A stretch of 64,000 nt of DNA from Ceratopteris richardii (lineage: Eukaryota; Streptophyta; Polypodiopsida; Polypodiales; Pteridaceae), in the NCBI GenBank assembly GCA_020310875.1, contig CM035407.1:93993233-94057232 (forward strand), read 5' to 3'. Both the position numbers and the translations under genes were made by a program. The first letter of the stretch is position 1. Every line of letters begins with the position of its first letter. This document shows positions 1 through 10,300 of the stretch, one piece after another. The notes below the pieces were generated by a model. The model saw only the letters and a program-made list of their open reading frames with translations, made no database searches and was not told where the DNA came from.

Positions 1-1074
1 GAATGTCTGCTTGTAGCATGCCGGTAGGTATTTGATTCTGCAGTGCCAGGCATAACACACCCGTAGCGATGGCGTTGTGCTCATATCATAGACTAAATCA
101 AAGTTGCCATGCTCAAAGCCCGGGGTGTTTACATGGGGAGCCTTGACGCGTCGGAAGACTTTAAAGACCATCTGCATCATGTCAAAGATTTTGACAGTCA
201 TGTGCGCGGCAATATCATCCATATGCTTTAACCTAGGGAGCCAGTGGCGGATCGTCGCCATCATGTAGCCTACTGTGGGTAACTCGATTGGTGGCCTGAA
301 ATAGGGATAGTTCAGCCAGTCTTGGCACTGCTTATTGTTTTGTACCTTAATAGCGAATGCAGTCCAAGAGCGGCGTCGTGGGACTGGTCCCCAACATGGA
401 TTAAATTTTAAGTGCAGCGGCGCTTTCACCCATGTGCTCATCATCTCGGGATAGTTTTGCAATAAATCTCTGCGCCAGTCTGGTTGAAGGATTTCACCTC
501 TCTGCGCCCTTGGTGGCAAGTCCTCTGGCTCGAATTGAGTGGCATGCGTTGGTTTCATACCTGTTTCTTTCTCTATGGCTAACTGGTATTCGGCCATTAA
601 CATGAAGTACGGTTTATATTGGAGCTCATGCCCAGATATGTATCGTCGCGGGGCCAATTGAGCAAAGAATGGTGACTGTAAAATTTTCTCTTCAATTATG
701 GCCATGGCATGTAGCTGTGCCTCTACTCTGGCCGAATGTGTCGTTCCGAGTTCTTCAACTGTCTTCATCCACGCGGGAGTAGGTAATTCATAGGTCATCT
801 GGCCTTCGGCCGTGACACGTCCGCCTGGGATGGGTATCGGCTCGTATGCCTCTTCAAATGTCTCCTCCACCGGGATAGTGACGGTTTCTTCCTCAGCTGG
901 TAGCTCAGGTGGGGAGTCTGGCCTTGGTGGTGCTTCATAGACTGCAATTCTAGATTCAAGATTTGTTACCTGGGCCCGGAGTGCGTTGAGTTCCTCTAAA
1001 ATTTCAGGGGCAGGGTCCGTAGGCGCTGGTAATTCTGCTGCTACTTGTACTTGTTGTGTTGCTGGTTCTCTGAG
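1..1074 (-). CDS. Second long frame of element A, C-terminal part (partial, unknown function)
   Basis: The frame following the TAG at 1075-1077 stays open for 358 codons to the window edge, in the same phase as the two upstream segments. It can be aligned through its whole visible length with 32040-33100 of element B. It begins with a Pro/Glu-rich linker, then a predicted folded region rich in Trp, Tyr and Met (for example WVKAPLHLKFNPCWGPVPRR and the stretch with PTVGYMMATIRHWLPRLKHM). I recognise no known domain, transmembrane segment or catalytic motif. Preservation of a long reading frame in both copies argues it was translated. It is most likely the C-terminal domain of one protein that also includes 1075-4155. 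Confidence 0.6.
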
Positions 1075-2583
1075 CTATAGCAGCTTGTGATCTTCCTTTA
1101 ACTTTTGATGTTCTTCGTTCATACGATCATAGTCCTCGAGCAATCGAACATGGTCGTCTAGCAACATCCGCATCGACTCGGATGGGATTGCCTTGAATCT
1201 GCTCGGACTTAAGGGTTCGTCTGGATGGTCCAAAGCCGCTTCCAAGTTCTCTCTATTCTGCTCTTGGAGTCTCTGGTTCTCCTCTTTTGCTGCGGCTAAG
1301 TGTCTTCTTAGTAAGCCCATATTTCTAGTGAGCGTTGCATTGCGGACGGTCTGGGCTCGAAGTAGGTTGTCCAAATCCGCGGTGGCCTCTTTGGTTTTCT
1401 CCTCACTTTCTAGTTCTAATTTGTGATAGGCCTCTCGTAAATCTTGGTATCGGCTGTTCAGTGAGGCGTTCTCAATTGATAACGAATTAAGCTGCGTTTG
1501 TAATTCATTCGTCGTTTTCTGCAGCTGTTGATAGTTGGTGCCGAGTGATGCAAACTCATCGCGGACTTGCGTCATGCATGTGAACATGTGTTGAAATGCG
1601 GTGTCTATGGTGGGCGATAGTAGTAATGAAGTACTAAATGAGGATGCAGTGGAAGTGGATGCATCGGGAATGGGAAATGGGGTTGGGACAGTGGATGCAG
1701 TGGTGATTGTGGAAAATTGTGACGTGCCTAAATATGAGGGTGCTGTGAGTGGAGTGGGTGGTGGTGAGGTGGATGGTGATATGTCCATACCATTGGACGT
1801 GTTTAGTGTTGTGACTGTGAAAAGTGGTGTGATTGTGGGTGGTTGTGTAGGTGTGAATACGGGATTTACAAATGTAGAGTAGTTTACAGGGGGAATGGCT
1901 GAAGCAGCTTGGTGAAAAGGGGAAATAGGAGATATGGTGGGTTGGGGAGGTGAGACTGGTGAGAAGGTTAGTGGGGTTAGAAAGGGGAATGGGGGTCTTA
2001 GAGGTGGGGGAAACGCTGGGAAGGATGAAGGGGTGAAGGGGTTAACATATGGATGCGGAGGGTTGGGTGTGGGCATGGTGGTATGAATGGGTAAGGAAAA
2101 GGTTGTGGCTATGTTGCCTTGTACGGGTGTGGATGTGGGAGAAGCAGGTGGGTGTGTGGGGGATACAAGATGGGTTGGTGAAAGATGAGGTGAGAGGGGA
2201 GTAGAAGGGGTGGATGTTATTTCGAAGATAGTAGTGGTATGTACAACAGTGGTACGTGGTGGGGAATCTACGAGGATGGGTTCTGCGGTCAATGAACTTT
2301 CGGGGACGAGGCGTGCCTCCCTGACTTGTGCTGAAGACTGAGCTCCTGTTGGTACGCGAATATACTCTCCAGGCTTTGAAAGTAGTCGCACTCGGCGGGG
2401 GTCAAACTGTGGTAGTTGCTTTCTTTGTAAAAACCTGAGTGCTTCATGGGAGCCTACTGATTTGACTAACTCTCTGAACCCTCTGATGTAGGCATCTTCA
2501 AATCCTCCGGAGATGAGTTCCTGTTCAATTAATGCCTGGCTCTCCTCTTCAGTTAACTGCTGCCGGGCCCAGACTTTTTCCAT
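1075..2583 (-). CDS. Second long frame of element A, middle part: Pro/Thr/Ser-rich region and coiled coil
   Basis: This 502-codon segment starts at the first Met after the TAG at 2674-2676, but the same phase is open from 2673, so it is a continuation and not a separate gene. After about 70 residues of helical sequence comes a region of roughly 250 residues dominated by Pro, Thr, Ser and Phe, then about 120 residues with the heptad-like pattern of a coiled coil (NELQTQLNSLSIENASLNSR is typical). It ends at a TAG (1075-1077) where element B has CAG. The low-complexity linker followed by a coiled coil suggests a multimerising structural protein; this is inference. No family was recognised and no transmembrane segment is visible. 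Confidence 0.6.
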   Translation of the reverse strand: MEKVWARQQLTEEESQALIEQELISGGFEDAYIRGFRELVKSVGSHEALRFLQRKQLPQFDPRRVRLLSKPGEYIRVPTGAQSSAQVREARLVPESSLTAEPILVDSPPRTTVVHTTTIFEITSTPSTPLSPHLSPTHLVSPTHPPASPTSTPVQGNIATTFSLPIHTTMPTPNPPHPYVNPFTPSSFPAFPPPLRPPFPFLTPLTFSPVSPPQPTISPISPFHQAASAIPPVNYSTFVNPVFTPTQPPTITPLFTVTTLNTSNGMDISPSTSPPPTPLTAPSYLGTSQFSTITTASTVPTPFPIPDASTSTASSFSTSLLLSPTIDTAFQHMFTCMTQVRDEFASLGTNYQQLQKTTNELQTQLNSLSIENASLNSRYQDLREAYHKLELESEEKTKEATADLDNLLRAQTVRNATLTRNMGLLRRHLAAAKEENQRLQEQNRENLEAALDHPDEPLSPSRFKAIPSESMRMLLDDHVRLLEDYDRMNEEHQKLKEDHKLL

Positions 2584-2673
2584 CGTTCGATATAATTTCT
2601 TTATAGCCAGCGTGTACGCTGCGGCTTCGAAAGTCTCATCTTCATATGTGCTGGTGTCGCCGTGTGCGTCAGT

Positions 2674-4155
2674 CTATTGGCCTTGGCCATCTGTCTGTCC
2701 GTCATGTGAGCCCTGGCTGGCTTCATCGTCGCCTTCCTCGTCGTCCGTTTCGGTTCTTTCTTCTTCAGAGCTCGACACAGCTTGTCCCTGTGGCGGATCT
2801 CGTGGTGTGGTAGGGTAGCTGGGACGTTCATATTCCTGGGAGAACAGTTGTGCTTCTGAATACTGGAATTCGTTTGAGAATGCATCGGGCATCTCAAAAT
2901 CAAATGTCGTGTTTATTGGGTCGGCCTCCATATGTGGTATCGGGAAAGAAAACGCTTCCGCACCAATAGTGGTGGGAGCTTCTGCTGTTGTGGTGGTGGG
3001 TTTTGAGGTGGCAGCTGCCTGAGGTGCAGCAGTACTAGTGGTGCCCTCCGTGACCACTGGTCTGGACAACCTTATGCGAATGGGTTGTACTGTGGGAGCC
3101 GCTTCTGTCTGTGGTCGCTCTGGAGAGGGTTGTGGTGATGGCGACTCTGGCACTTGAAGGCAAGGGATGGTGCCTCGCATACGCTTGCCTGCCCGTGTTC
3201 TACTGGGCTTTCTGGCTTTCTTCGTCGTTCCTTTGAATGCCTTCAGTTCTTCTCCTGTTAATGCACGCTCGATGGGCAAGTCATAAGCCAAACACATATA
3301 CACAATTCTAGTGAGTGCACAACATCCATTAAGTACTTTCTTGCGCTCCCATCTGTGTTGTGCCAGGTACATTTGGTCTATGATCCAGCTTGCCAAATCA
3401 ACAGTTTGAGGTCCCGTGCATGCTAAATACAAACCAAACCAGATTCGTTTATGTGGCATAGTAAATCTGTCCTGAGCTGGGAATGCGAAATGTTGCATGC
3501 ATATCCGTAGTGGCTTTGACAGCTCAGGTGTAATGGCCGAAATCTCCTCCCACTTTGTGACGTCCCCACATTTCATCGGTTCTGGAATTAGTCTCTCTCG
3601 ATCTGTGGGTGTGTGGGTGCCATGAATTTTGATGGCTGCTCTGATTAAGTCCTTAGAGAGATAAAATCTCTTGTAAGGTGGATCATCCACTAGAGTAGGC
3701 AATATGAAGGTTCCTGGGATGTCCTTATTCTCTGATGCCAGCAAGGTAGTGATTAAGTAATAGCACCTGTAAAAATCCGGTTTGGGCAGACGATCACTGA
3801 AGTATTCTGTGAAGCCTGCTCTGGCCCAAACATGAGTTAAATCCTGGGTGCTCTGTAGGGCTTCGAACTCTCTGGAGAAAAACTGGTATTTTCCCCATGT
3901 GCGGTCATCAAATGTCAGAGAGGATTCAAAAATAAAGTCCGCGTCCGCAAGGGGTCCTGCAAGGCCCTGAAACCAATGAGAGTTCCGGTGTATCTTTTCG
4001 GTGTAGCCCATAGGAGGGTTATCGATAGGCATGGGCCCTGGAAATCCCTGAAATTCCGGCGGTGGAGCAGTCGGGTGGGACTCTGCTCGTAGCACGTTGA
4101 GGGGCACAGCCGCTACACTGGGGCCTGCTCCTGATGTTCCTTCGTCGGTTTGCAT
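2674..4155 (-). CDS. Second long frame of element A, N-terminal domain (unknown, retroelement ORF after pol)
   Basis: This 493-codon frame begins with the ATG at 4155, 230 bp downstream of the gag-pol stop. Residues about 30-330 look like a folded, mostly helical domain with many aromatic residues (segments such as GYTEKIHRNSHWFQGLAG and MPHKRIWFGLYLACTGPQTV); the rest is basic, then Pro/Thr-rich and acidic. The position after pol is where Athila-type elements carry an env-like frame, but I see neither signal peptide nor transmembrane segment, so I do not call it env. The counterpart at 28916 in element B is well conserved. The stop at 2674-2676 is TAG where B has the sense codon CAA, and the phase continues open beyond it, so it is a broken part of a longer protein. 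Confidence 0.65.
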   Translation of the reverse strand: MQTDEGTSGAGPSVAAVPLNVLRAESHPTAPPPEFQGFPGPMPIDNPPMGYTEKIHRNSHWFQGLAGPLADADFIFESSLTFDDRTWGKYQFFSREFEALQSTQDLTHVWARAGFTEYFSDRLPKPDFYRCYYLITTLLASENKDIPGTFILPTLVDDPPYKRFYLSKDLIRAAIKIHGTHTPTDRERLIPEPMKCGDVTKWEEISAITPELSKPLRICMQHFAFPAQDRFTMPHKRIWFGLYLACTGPQTVDLASWIIDQMYLAQHRWERKKVLNGCCALTRIVYMCLAYDLPIERALTGEELKAFKGTTKKARKPSRTRAGKRMRGTIPCLQVPESPSPQPSPERPQTEAAPTVQPIRIRLSRPVVTEGTTSTAAPQAAATSKPTTTTAEAPTTIGAEAFSFPIPHMEADPINTTFDFEMPDAFSNEFQYSEAQLFSQEYERPSYPTTPRDPPQGQAVSSSEEERTETDDEEGDDEASQGSHDGQTDGQGQ

Positions 4156-4385
4156 GGTGATTGGATCGCTAGTGAGAAAGATCTGCTACAAAAGATTAAC
4201 ACATTAGCATGGAAATTAATTATGATCCCATTAAAGTGAGACCGCAATCCCTTTCCATAACTGATGCGTAACCCGTGTAGCCAAATGCTGTGATGTGATG
4301 GATGCAATGTTTTTTGCAGCACTAGTGCAGGTCTCTAGACACCTATACGTTTCAGATCATGCATACATTTCTTGATGAGATGAGA
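4156..4385 (-). promoter_or_regulatory. Spacer between gag-pol and second frame, with candidate 3' splice site
   Basis: Just before the ATG of the second frame, the minus strand has a branch-point-like GCTAAT, a T-rich run and TTTTGTAG (AG at 4187-4186). The same arrangement is kept in element B (AG at 28884-28885), although the surrounding bases have diverged. Together with the donor-like site in gag it would allow a spliced RNA for the second frame. The conservation is visible; the splicing is an inference. Confidence 0.4.
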
Positions 4386-7300
4386 TTACGAGTGATGTGT
4401 GATGATGGTGGGTGAATTTATACAAGGTTTAAAGGTTAGTGATTTAGTACAAGGTTGTATGTTAGTCGGGGGGGTAGTTTTATCAGACATGGGGTTAGGG
4501 GGAGACGGTTGGACACGTTTCGGTATCCATTTCCTACGGATTTTGGAGTGGGTGGTGGGTTTCTGCGGAGGGGCAAAGGGTGGTGTCGGGTGTGGTGGTA
4601 TCAAGGGATGAAATGAGTTGTGGGGGTTATATATTACATGGCTTATGGGTTGAGCTATGATACATGGTTTGGGTACCCAAATCTGCGTGGGCGTGGGTCT
4701 ATGGGTAAGGTACTTCTTGGCGATCCACATTTTTCGGATGCTCGGACCTGTAGAAGAAGGTCGAGGGGATGGTGAATACTGATTTTGCTTCTGCACTGCC
4801 TTTTGCTTGTTGGTCTCTGCTTGGTTGGAGTTCTTTAGTGCTTTTTGTCCTTTAGGCACCCATATTTGTCTGGTGCCGCTTCCTTTGGGTGGCCTAAACT
4901 GCCTTCCTTGTTGTGTCTTCTGATACTGCCGTCGGTCTGGGTTCGTTCGTCGTGGTTGACTCTGTTGTTGTTGAGGTTGAGAGGTCGGATGGACGCTCTG
5001 CTTTGGAAAAGAAAGGAGATCCAACACTTGCGTGACCTGCCCATTAGGAAGTGATGCGTTCTTTAGATTTAATCTAGGCCAGTCCGCAACAAGTTTGGAA
5101 GGATGAGCACCGCAGGGTGTCGTGCTCATTTGGCCGCTGATGCAACCCACCTGACCGCTGATTGTGTCCATCTGCCCTTGCAGTTGGGTATCTGTCTCTT
5201 CTAGTTTGCAGGAAGTCCCAGGGAAGATCTCCTGTCGTCCTTCTGATTGACAAGTGTCCATAGCCAAGCCCGAGTGGGTTGGTGTAGACGTAACGTGACT
5301 GGTCTGATTAAAGATCTTCCGGTCTTCCGTCGCATGTATTTCATAGGGTCTAGGGTCACAATCGTCAAGCGGAATGCCGTTAGGGAAGTCAAGCGGTATC
5401 ACTCGCTTCTGCTCTAAGGTTCCAATCTGTAAGGAGCCTTGTCTAAGATTTAGGTCCACTGAGTGATCGTATAGCCAATCTTGGCCAAGGATTAGGGGTT
5501 CTATCAGGTCGTCATCATGGCACACTAGTAGCTTTGCTGTCATCGTCAAATCCTTAATGAGGATAGGAAGGTCCACCTCACCCATGCAAGGGGTTTCCAT
5601 GCCTCCTAGGCCTATGAGGTATGCCTCAATTGGCCGCATTTCTATTCCTGAATCCTTATAGTGGGACCATCTAATCGCACTAGTCGCAGCACCTGAGTCA
5701 ATTAAAGCCCTGAGTTCTTGGCAAGGGTTGCCGTGCTCTAGCCTAACCGTAATGAATGGTCTCCTGTCCACTATGCTAGGATGAGTGGTTGACTTTACTT
5801 GACACATGTCCATGGGATATCTGGGTGATGTTTCCAGATGGTTATAATGTTCTTTCCCTAGTCCTTGTCTTCTTAGTTTCATGCGCTTAATGCGTTCTAT
5901 GGCTTCTGCCTGAGCTTCCGCTCGTATTCTATTTTCTTCCTCCTTACGCTTCTTTGCCAACGTGAGTCGTCTAAGCATATCCTCAGTAAGAGGTTCTTGA
6001 TATAACCTGACTCTACAGCCACTAATGTAATTAGGCATTATATCTCCTTCTAAGGTGGCTAACTGTACTGCACCACTAGTCGAAAGTCTGTTAATGATCA
6101 TAGGTCCACAACCTCGCTTTTCTAACTTCCGTGCGTGTTGTTTCAGCGTATATACTAGAACTAAATCTCCTTCTTTTAGGCCTTTATCTTTCATATGTGC
6201 ATCAAAATATGCTTTCTGTCGCTTCTTCGCTGCGTATATTCCTGCTGCTGCTTTCAGCCTGGTTTCTCCTAATGGTTCCAAGTCCATTATTCTCGCTGAT
6301 AATTCATGGTCGGTCCACTGATGTTCCTGTGCAACCTTAAGGGTCAGTATCAAGAAGTCCAAGGGAAGCACTGCATTCTGACCAAAAACCATCTGAAAGG
6401 GAGTTGCATTGAGTACGGTCTTGTAGGCCACTCGATATGCCCAAACAGCGTGGTGTAGCTGTTTGTCCCAATCTGAACGTTTGTTGTTCACGAGTTTCGT
6501 CAGTACGGTACACAGTATTTTGTTCGTGCTCTCAGCCTGACCATTGGCCTGAGGATGATATGGTGCAGATTTCTTGTGAATCACCATAAAATCCTGTAAC
6601 AAATATTCAATGACTTGGTTTAGAAAGTGAGTGCCTCGATCGCTCACTAACTCTATAGGCAATCCATATCTTGTAAAGACATTTTCAAATAAGAATTTTG
6701 CAGTCGTGTGAGCATCATTCTTTTTTGTGGCTTTTGCCTCTACCCATTTCGTAAGATAATCTGTGGCAACAATAATGTATTCCGCATGTGTACCTTTTGC
6801 AGGGGGGTTGATGGGTCCTACAAAGTCTATACCCCACTTAGAAAATGCACGTCCGCCCAACATGGGTTTCAATGGCATTTCATCTCTGCGAGTAGGAAAC
6901 TGAGTTCTTTGGCACACATCACATCTCTTTACATAGGTATGTGCATCCATGTGAAGAGTGGGCCACCATAATCCTGCAAAGAGAATGGCTTTGATTATCC
7001 TATCTGGTCCAAAATGACCTCCTGCAACACCTTGGTGTGCCGTCTCTAGTATGCTCAGATAATCGCTTTCATGAAGACATTGTCTTAAATATCCATCTCG
7101 TCCTCTTTTGTATAAATTATCGCCAATAAGTGAATAGTCTTGAGCTTCCTGCTCTAGACTGCGTTGTCGAGCTAAGGTCATGCCTTGAGGGAATGTGTTC
7201 GTCCTCAAGTATGTCACTAAAGGTTCACTCCAGTCTGGTGTGAGAGACACGTGATATAGTGTCGCATGCTCTACTGGTGGTCTTTCACAGCAAACATGGC

Positions 7301-10300
7301 ATTCCTTACACAACTTGTAGACATCTGCTTCCATCGTAGGCCAATATACTCCTAATCTATGCAGAGTCTGTAATGTTCGATGTTTTGAATGATGTTGCTT
7401 TAGTGCACCTACGTGTGCTAATTGCAACCAATTCGCATGTTCTGAGTCATCTACACAACAGGCAAGAATCTTTTGGTTATCCTGTTTGTATATGCTTCCT
7501 GCCATTATTTGGTACCTCTGAGACTTGGTAATCTCTCCTTCTTTGATCTTTAACTTAGGATTCTTGGGTCCGTATGTCAGAATAGGGAGTATCGGCTTAG
7601 CCCATTCTGGTGCTATCTCAAGGTTAAACATGTATGCATCTGGTAATTCATCTGCTATTCCTTGGGGAGCTTCTCCTGAGGTTAATCTTGAAAGGTGGTC
7701 AGCTCTAAGATGTGTCTTTCCTTTCCTAACTACCACTTCAAAATCATACTCCATGAGTAATAGAAACCAACGTATCAGTCGTCCTGTGTTACATGGTTTG
7801 TTGACTAAATATAATAGGGCTTGATGATCTATAAAGAACTTGAATTTGTTGGCCAACAAGTAGTGCCTAAACTTCTTTACTGCGTAGATCATCCCTAATC
7901 CTTCTCGTTCCGTCGTGGTGTAATTTCTTTCTGCTGCGTTCAGTTGTCTGCTAGCATAAGCTATGGGGAGATCTATGTTTCCTTCATTCGTGGGTTGTGC
8001 TAACACACATCCTATGGCGTAATTGGATGCATCCACATGTACATGGAATGGCTTACTCCAATCTGGGGTAGTCAATATAGGTGCTGAGCACAAGCGTCGT
8101 TTAAGTTCATTGAATGACTTTTCACATTCATCTGTCCACTCAAAGTTGGTTAAAAGAGAGTACAAAGGCTTGGCTATGATTGCATACATATGTATGAATC
8201 TCCTATAATATCCGCAACGGCCCATAAATGCCTGTACCTCTTTCACATTAGTTGGTCTTGGTAATTCTGCAATTACCTTCACCTTTTCTTCGTCCGTAGA
8301 GATTCCATTTTTTGACACAATGTGTCCTAGAATTTTGCCTTGTCTGACCATGAAAACGCATTTTTCTGGGTTCAAACAAACCTGATATTCTCGACATTTG
8401 TCAAATATTTGTCTTAACTCTGGGATATGTATCTGTCTTACATTTGAATGTGCACATAAGTCATCGACATAAACTTCCAAGCTCTTGCGTAAGAATTCCT
8501 TAAAAACATGACACATAAGTCGCTGGAAAGTGGCGGGTGCATTTGTTAAGCCAAATGGCATTACACGAAATGCAAATATGCCCCATTCTGTGGCAAAAGC
8601 CGTCTTGTGTTTATCTTCTGGAGCAATGGCTACTTGGTTATAGCCTGAAAAACCATCAAGAAAGCTGTAAACTTCCTTGCCCGCAACTCTTTCCAATAGA
8701 TGTTCTGTGATAGGAAGAGGGTAACTGTCTCTAATCGTTGCGGCATTAACTTTTTTAAGGTTAATACACACACGTAATTTTCCGTTCTTCTTGGGCACAA
8801 CCACAATGGGAGATACCCATTCGGTATGCTCAATTTCGTAAATGAATCCTGCTTCTATCAAGCGATCTATCTCCTCTTTAATCTTCGCAGCGTAGTTATC
8901 ATTGTAAGTGTAAGGTTTTTGTTTTGTCGGTTTTGCATCTGGAGTCATAGGGATTCTATGAGAACATATATCTGGATCTACTCCTTTCAAATCTTTGTAA
9001 CTCCAAGCAAAAACATCTCTATATTCGCGCAATAGGGCAACTAACTCTTCTTCTTCTTCGGTCGTCAAATCATGCCCTATGTAGGTACATTTTTCTTCTT
9101 CTCCTTCTATGGCAACTATTATTTTCTTGGTTTTCTCTCGGTTATCATATACTTGTCCGTCATTCGCCTTTCTATTGGGCATCCGTACCATGATTCTTCT
9201 ATCTTCAATTTCATATTTCTTGAAGTTCTCGGGTACTTCAAACAAAGGTTCTTCTTTTTCTGACATGGTTTCTTTCTTCTTTCTTTTCTTGCCTTCACTC
9301 TTGGTAGTCACTTCTGTGGCTAACCTCACCTCGTTCGTAATTTCCTCATGTCTCTGAGTGTGAGTCTCTACCTCGTAGAAATATTCTTCCTCTGATGCAA
9401 AGGGTGGGTCCATGATAATTGATTCTAACTCAAAATCGCTTGCATCCTCGAATGCATCAGTGTCTGGTTCACACTCTTCTAAAACTGCATCGCACATGAT
9501 TGGCTCTATCGTAAAAACTGAAATGTCATAGCCATCCTCGTCACAGTGGGGTGTCCATTGTTCTTCATTGATGGCTACATCCATGGTTGCTAGTATTTCC
9601 GCCCAACCATGGGGTTCAAACTCTTCGTCTGGAAATACTACAGGTGCATATGCTGGATCTTGAAGGGTTCGTGGATGTTGTTCTGCACCTAAGGTCCTTG
9701 CTTTTAATCTTTCTTCCTCTTGTTTGGCAACTTTACACATCCATAAATGGGTATCCTCATGCAACCAAGAAGGATCTGATTCTAATGAGTGCACGGATTC
9801 CGTCTCTACTGGTGTTTTATGGATGGTATTCCATTGTATTGGGGGTACATCTCGATGTGAATAGTCTTTAAGATTGACTTTGGTAGTCACTCCTAAATGT
9901 TGCAAGTACAAAGAATTAGTTCCCCAATCTTGTACAATTTGCAACTGACGCATGAATGGTCGTCCCAATATCATCTCATACGCATGATTTTTCGCGAAGT
10001 CACAAATGGCGAAAGTATGCTCAAATTCTACACAAGTGGTGAGAGATATGCCTTCTAGTAAGCCTAATGGTTTTTCTATGTGTCCATCAGCCATTTGCAG
10101 CTTCATCCTGGTGGGTCTGAGTGCTGGCTTACCCCAACGTTTCCACAGAGCGGTGGTAGCTATGGCTACTCCGGCTCCCGAATCTAAGATGGCTTTCGTG
10201 GTGTAGCCCTGATGGGTTATTGGAAGATATGTGTTACCTTCCTCTCCTTTGCTTACGTCTCCAATCTTTTCCACGGGTATCTCTGGTACCTTCTTATGTG

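Noticed and set aside
2674..4155. Calling the frame after pol an envelope gene
   Set aside because: Position fits, but no signal peptide, transmembrane helix or cleavage site is visible.
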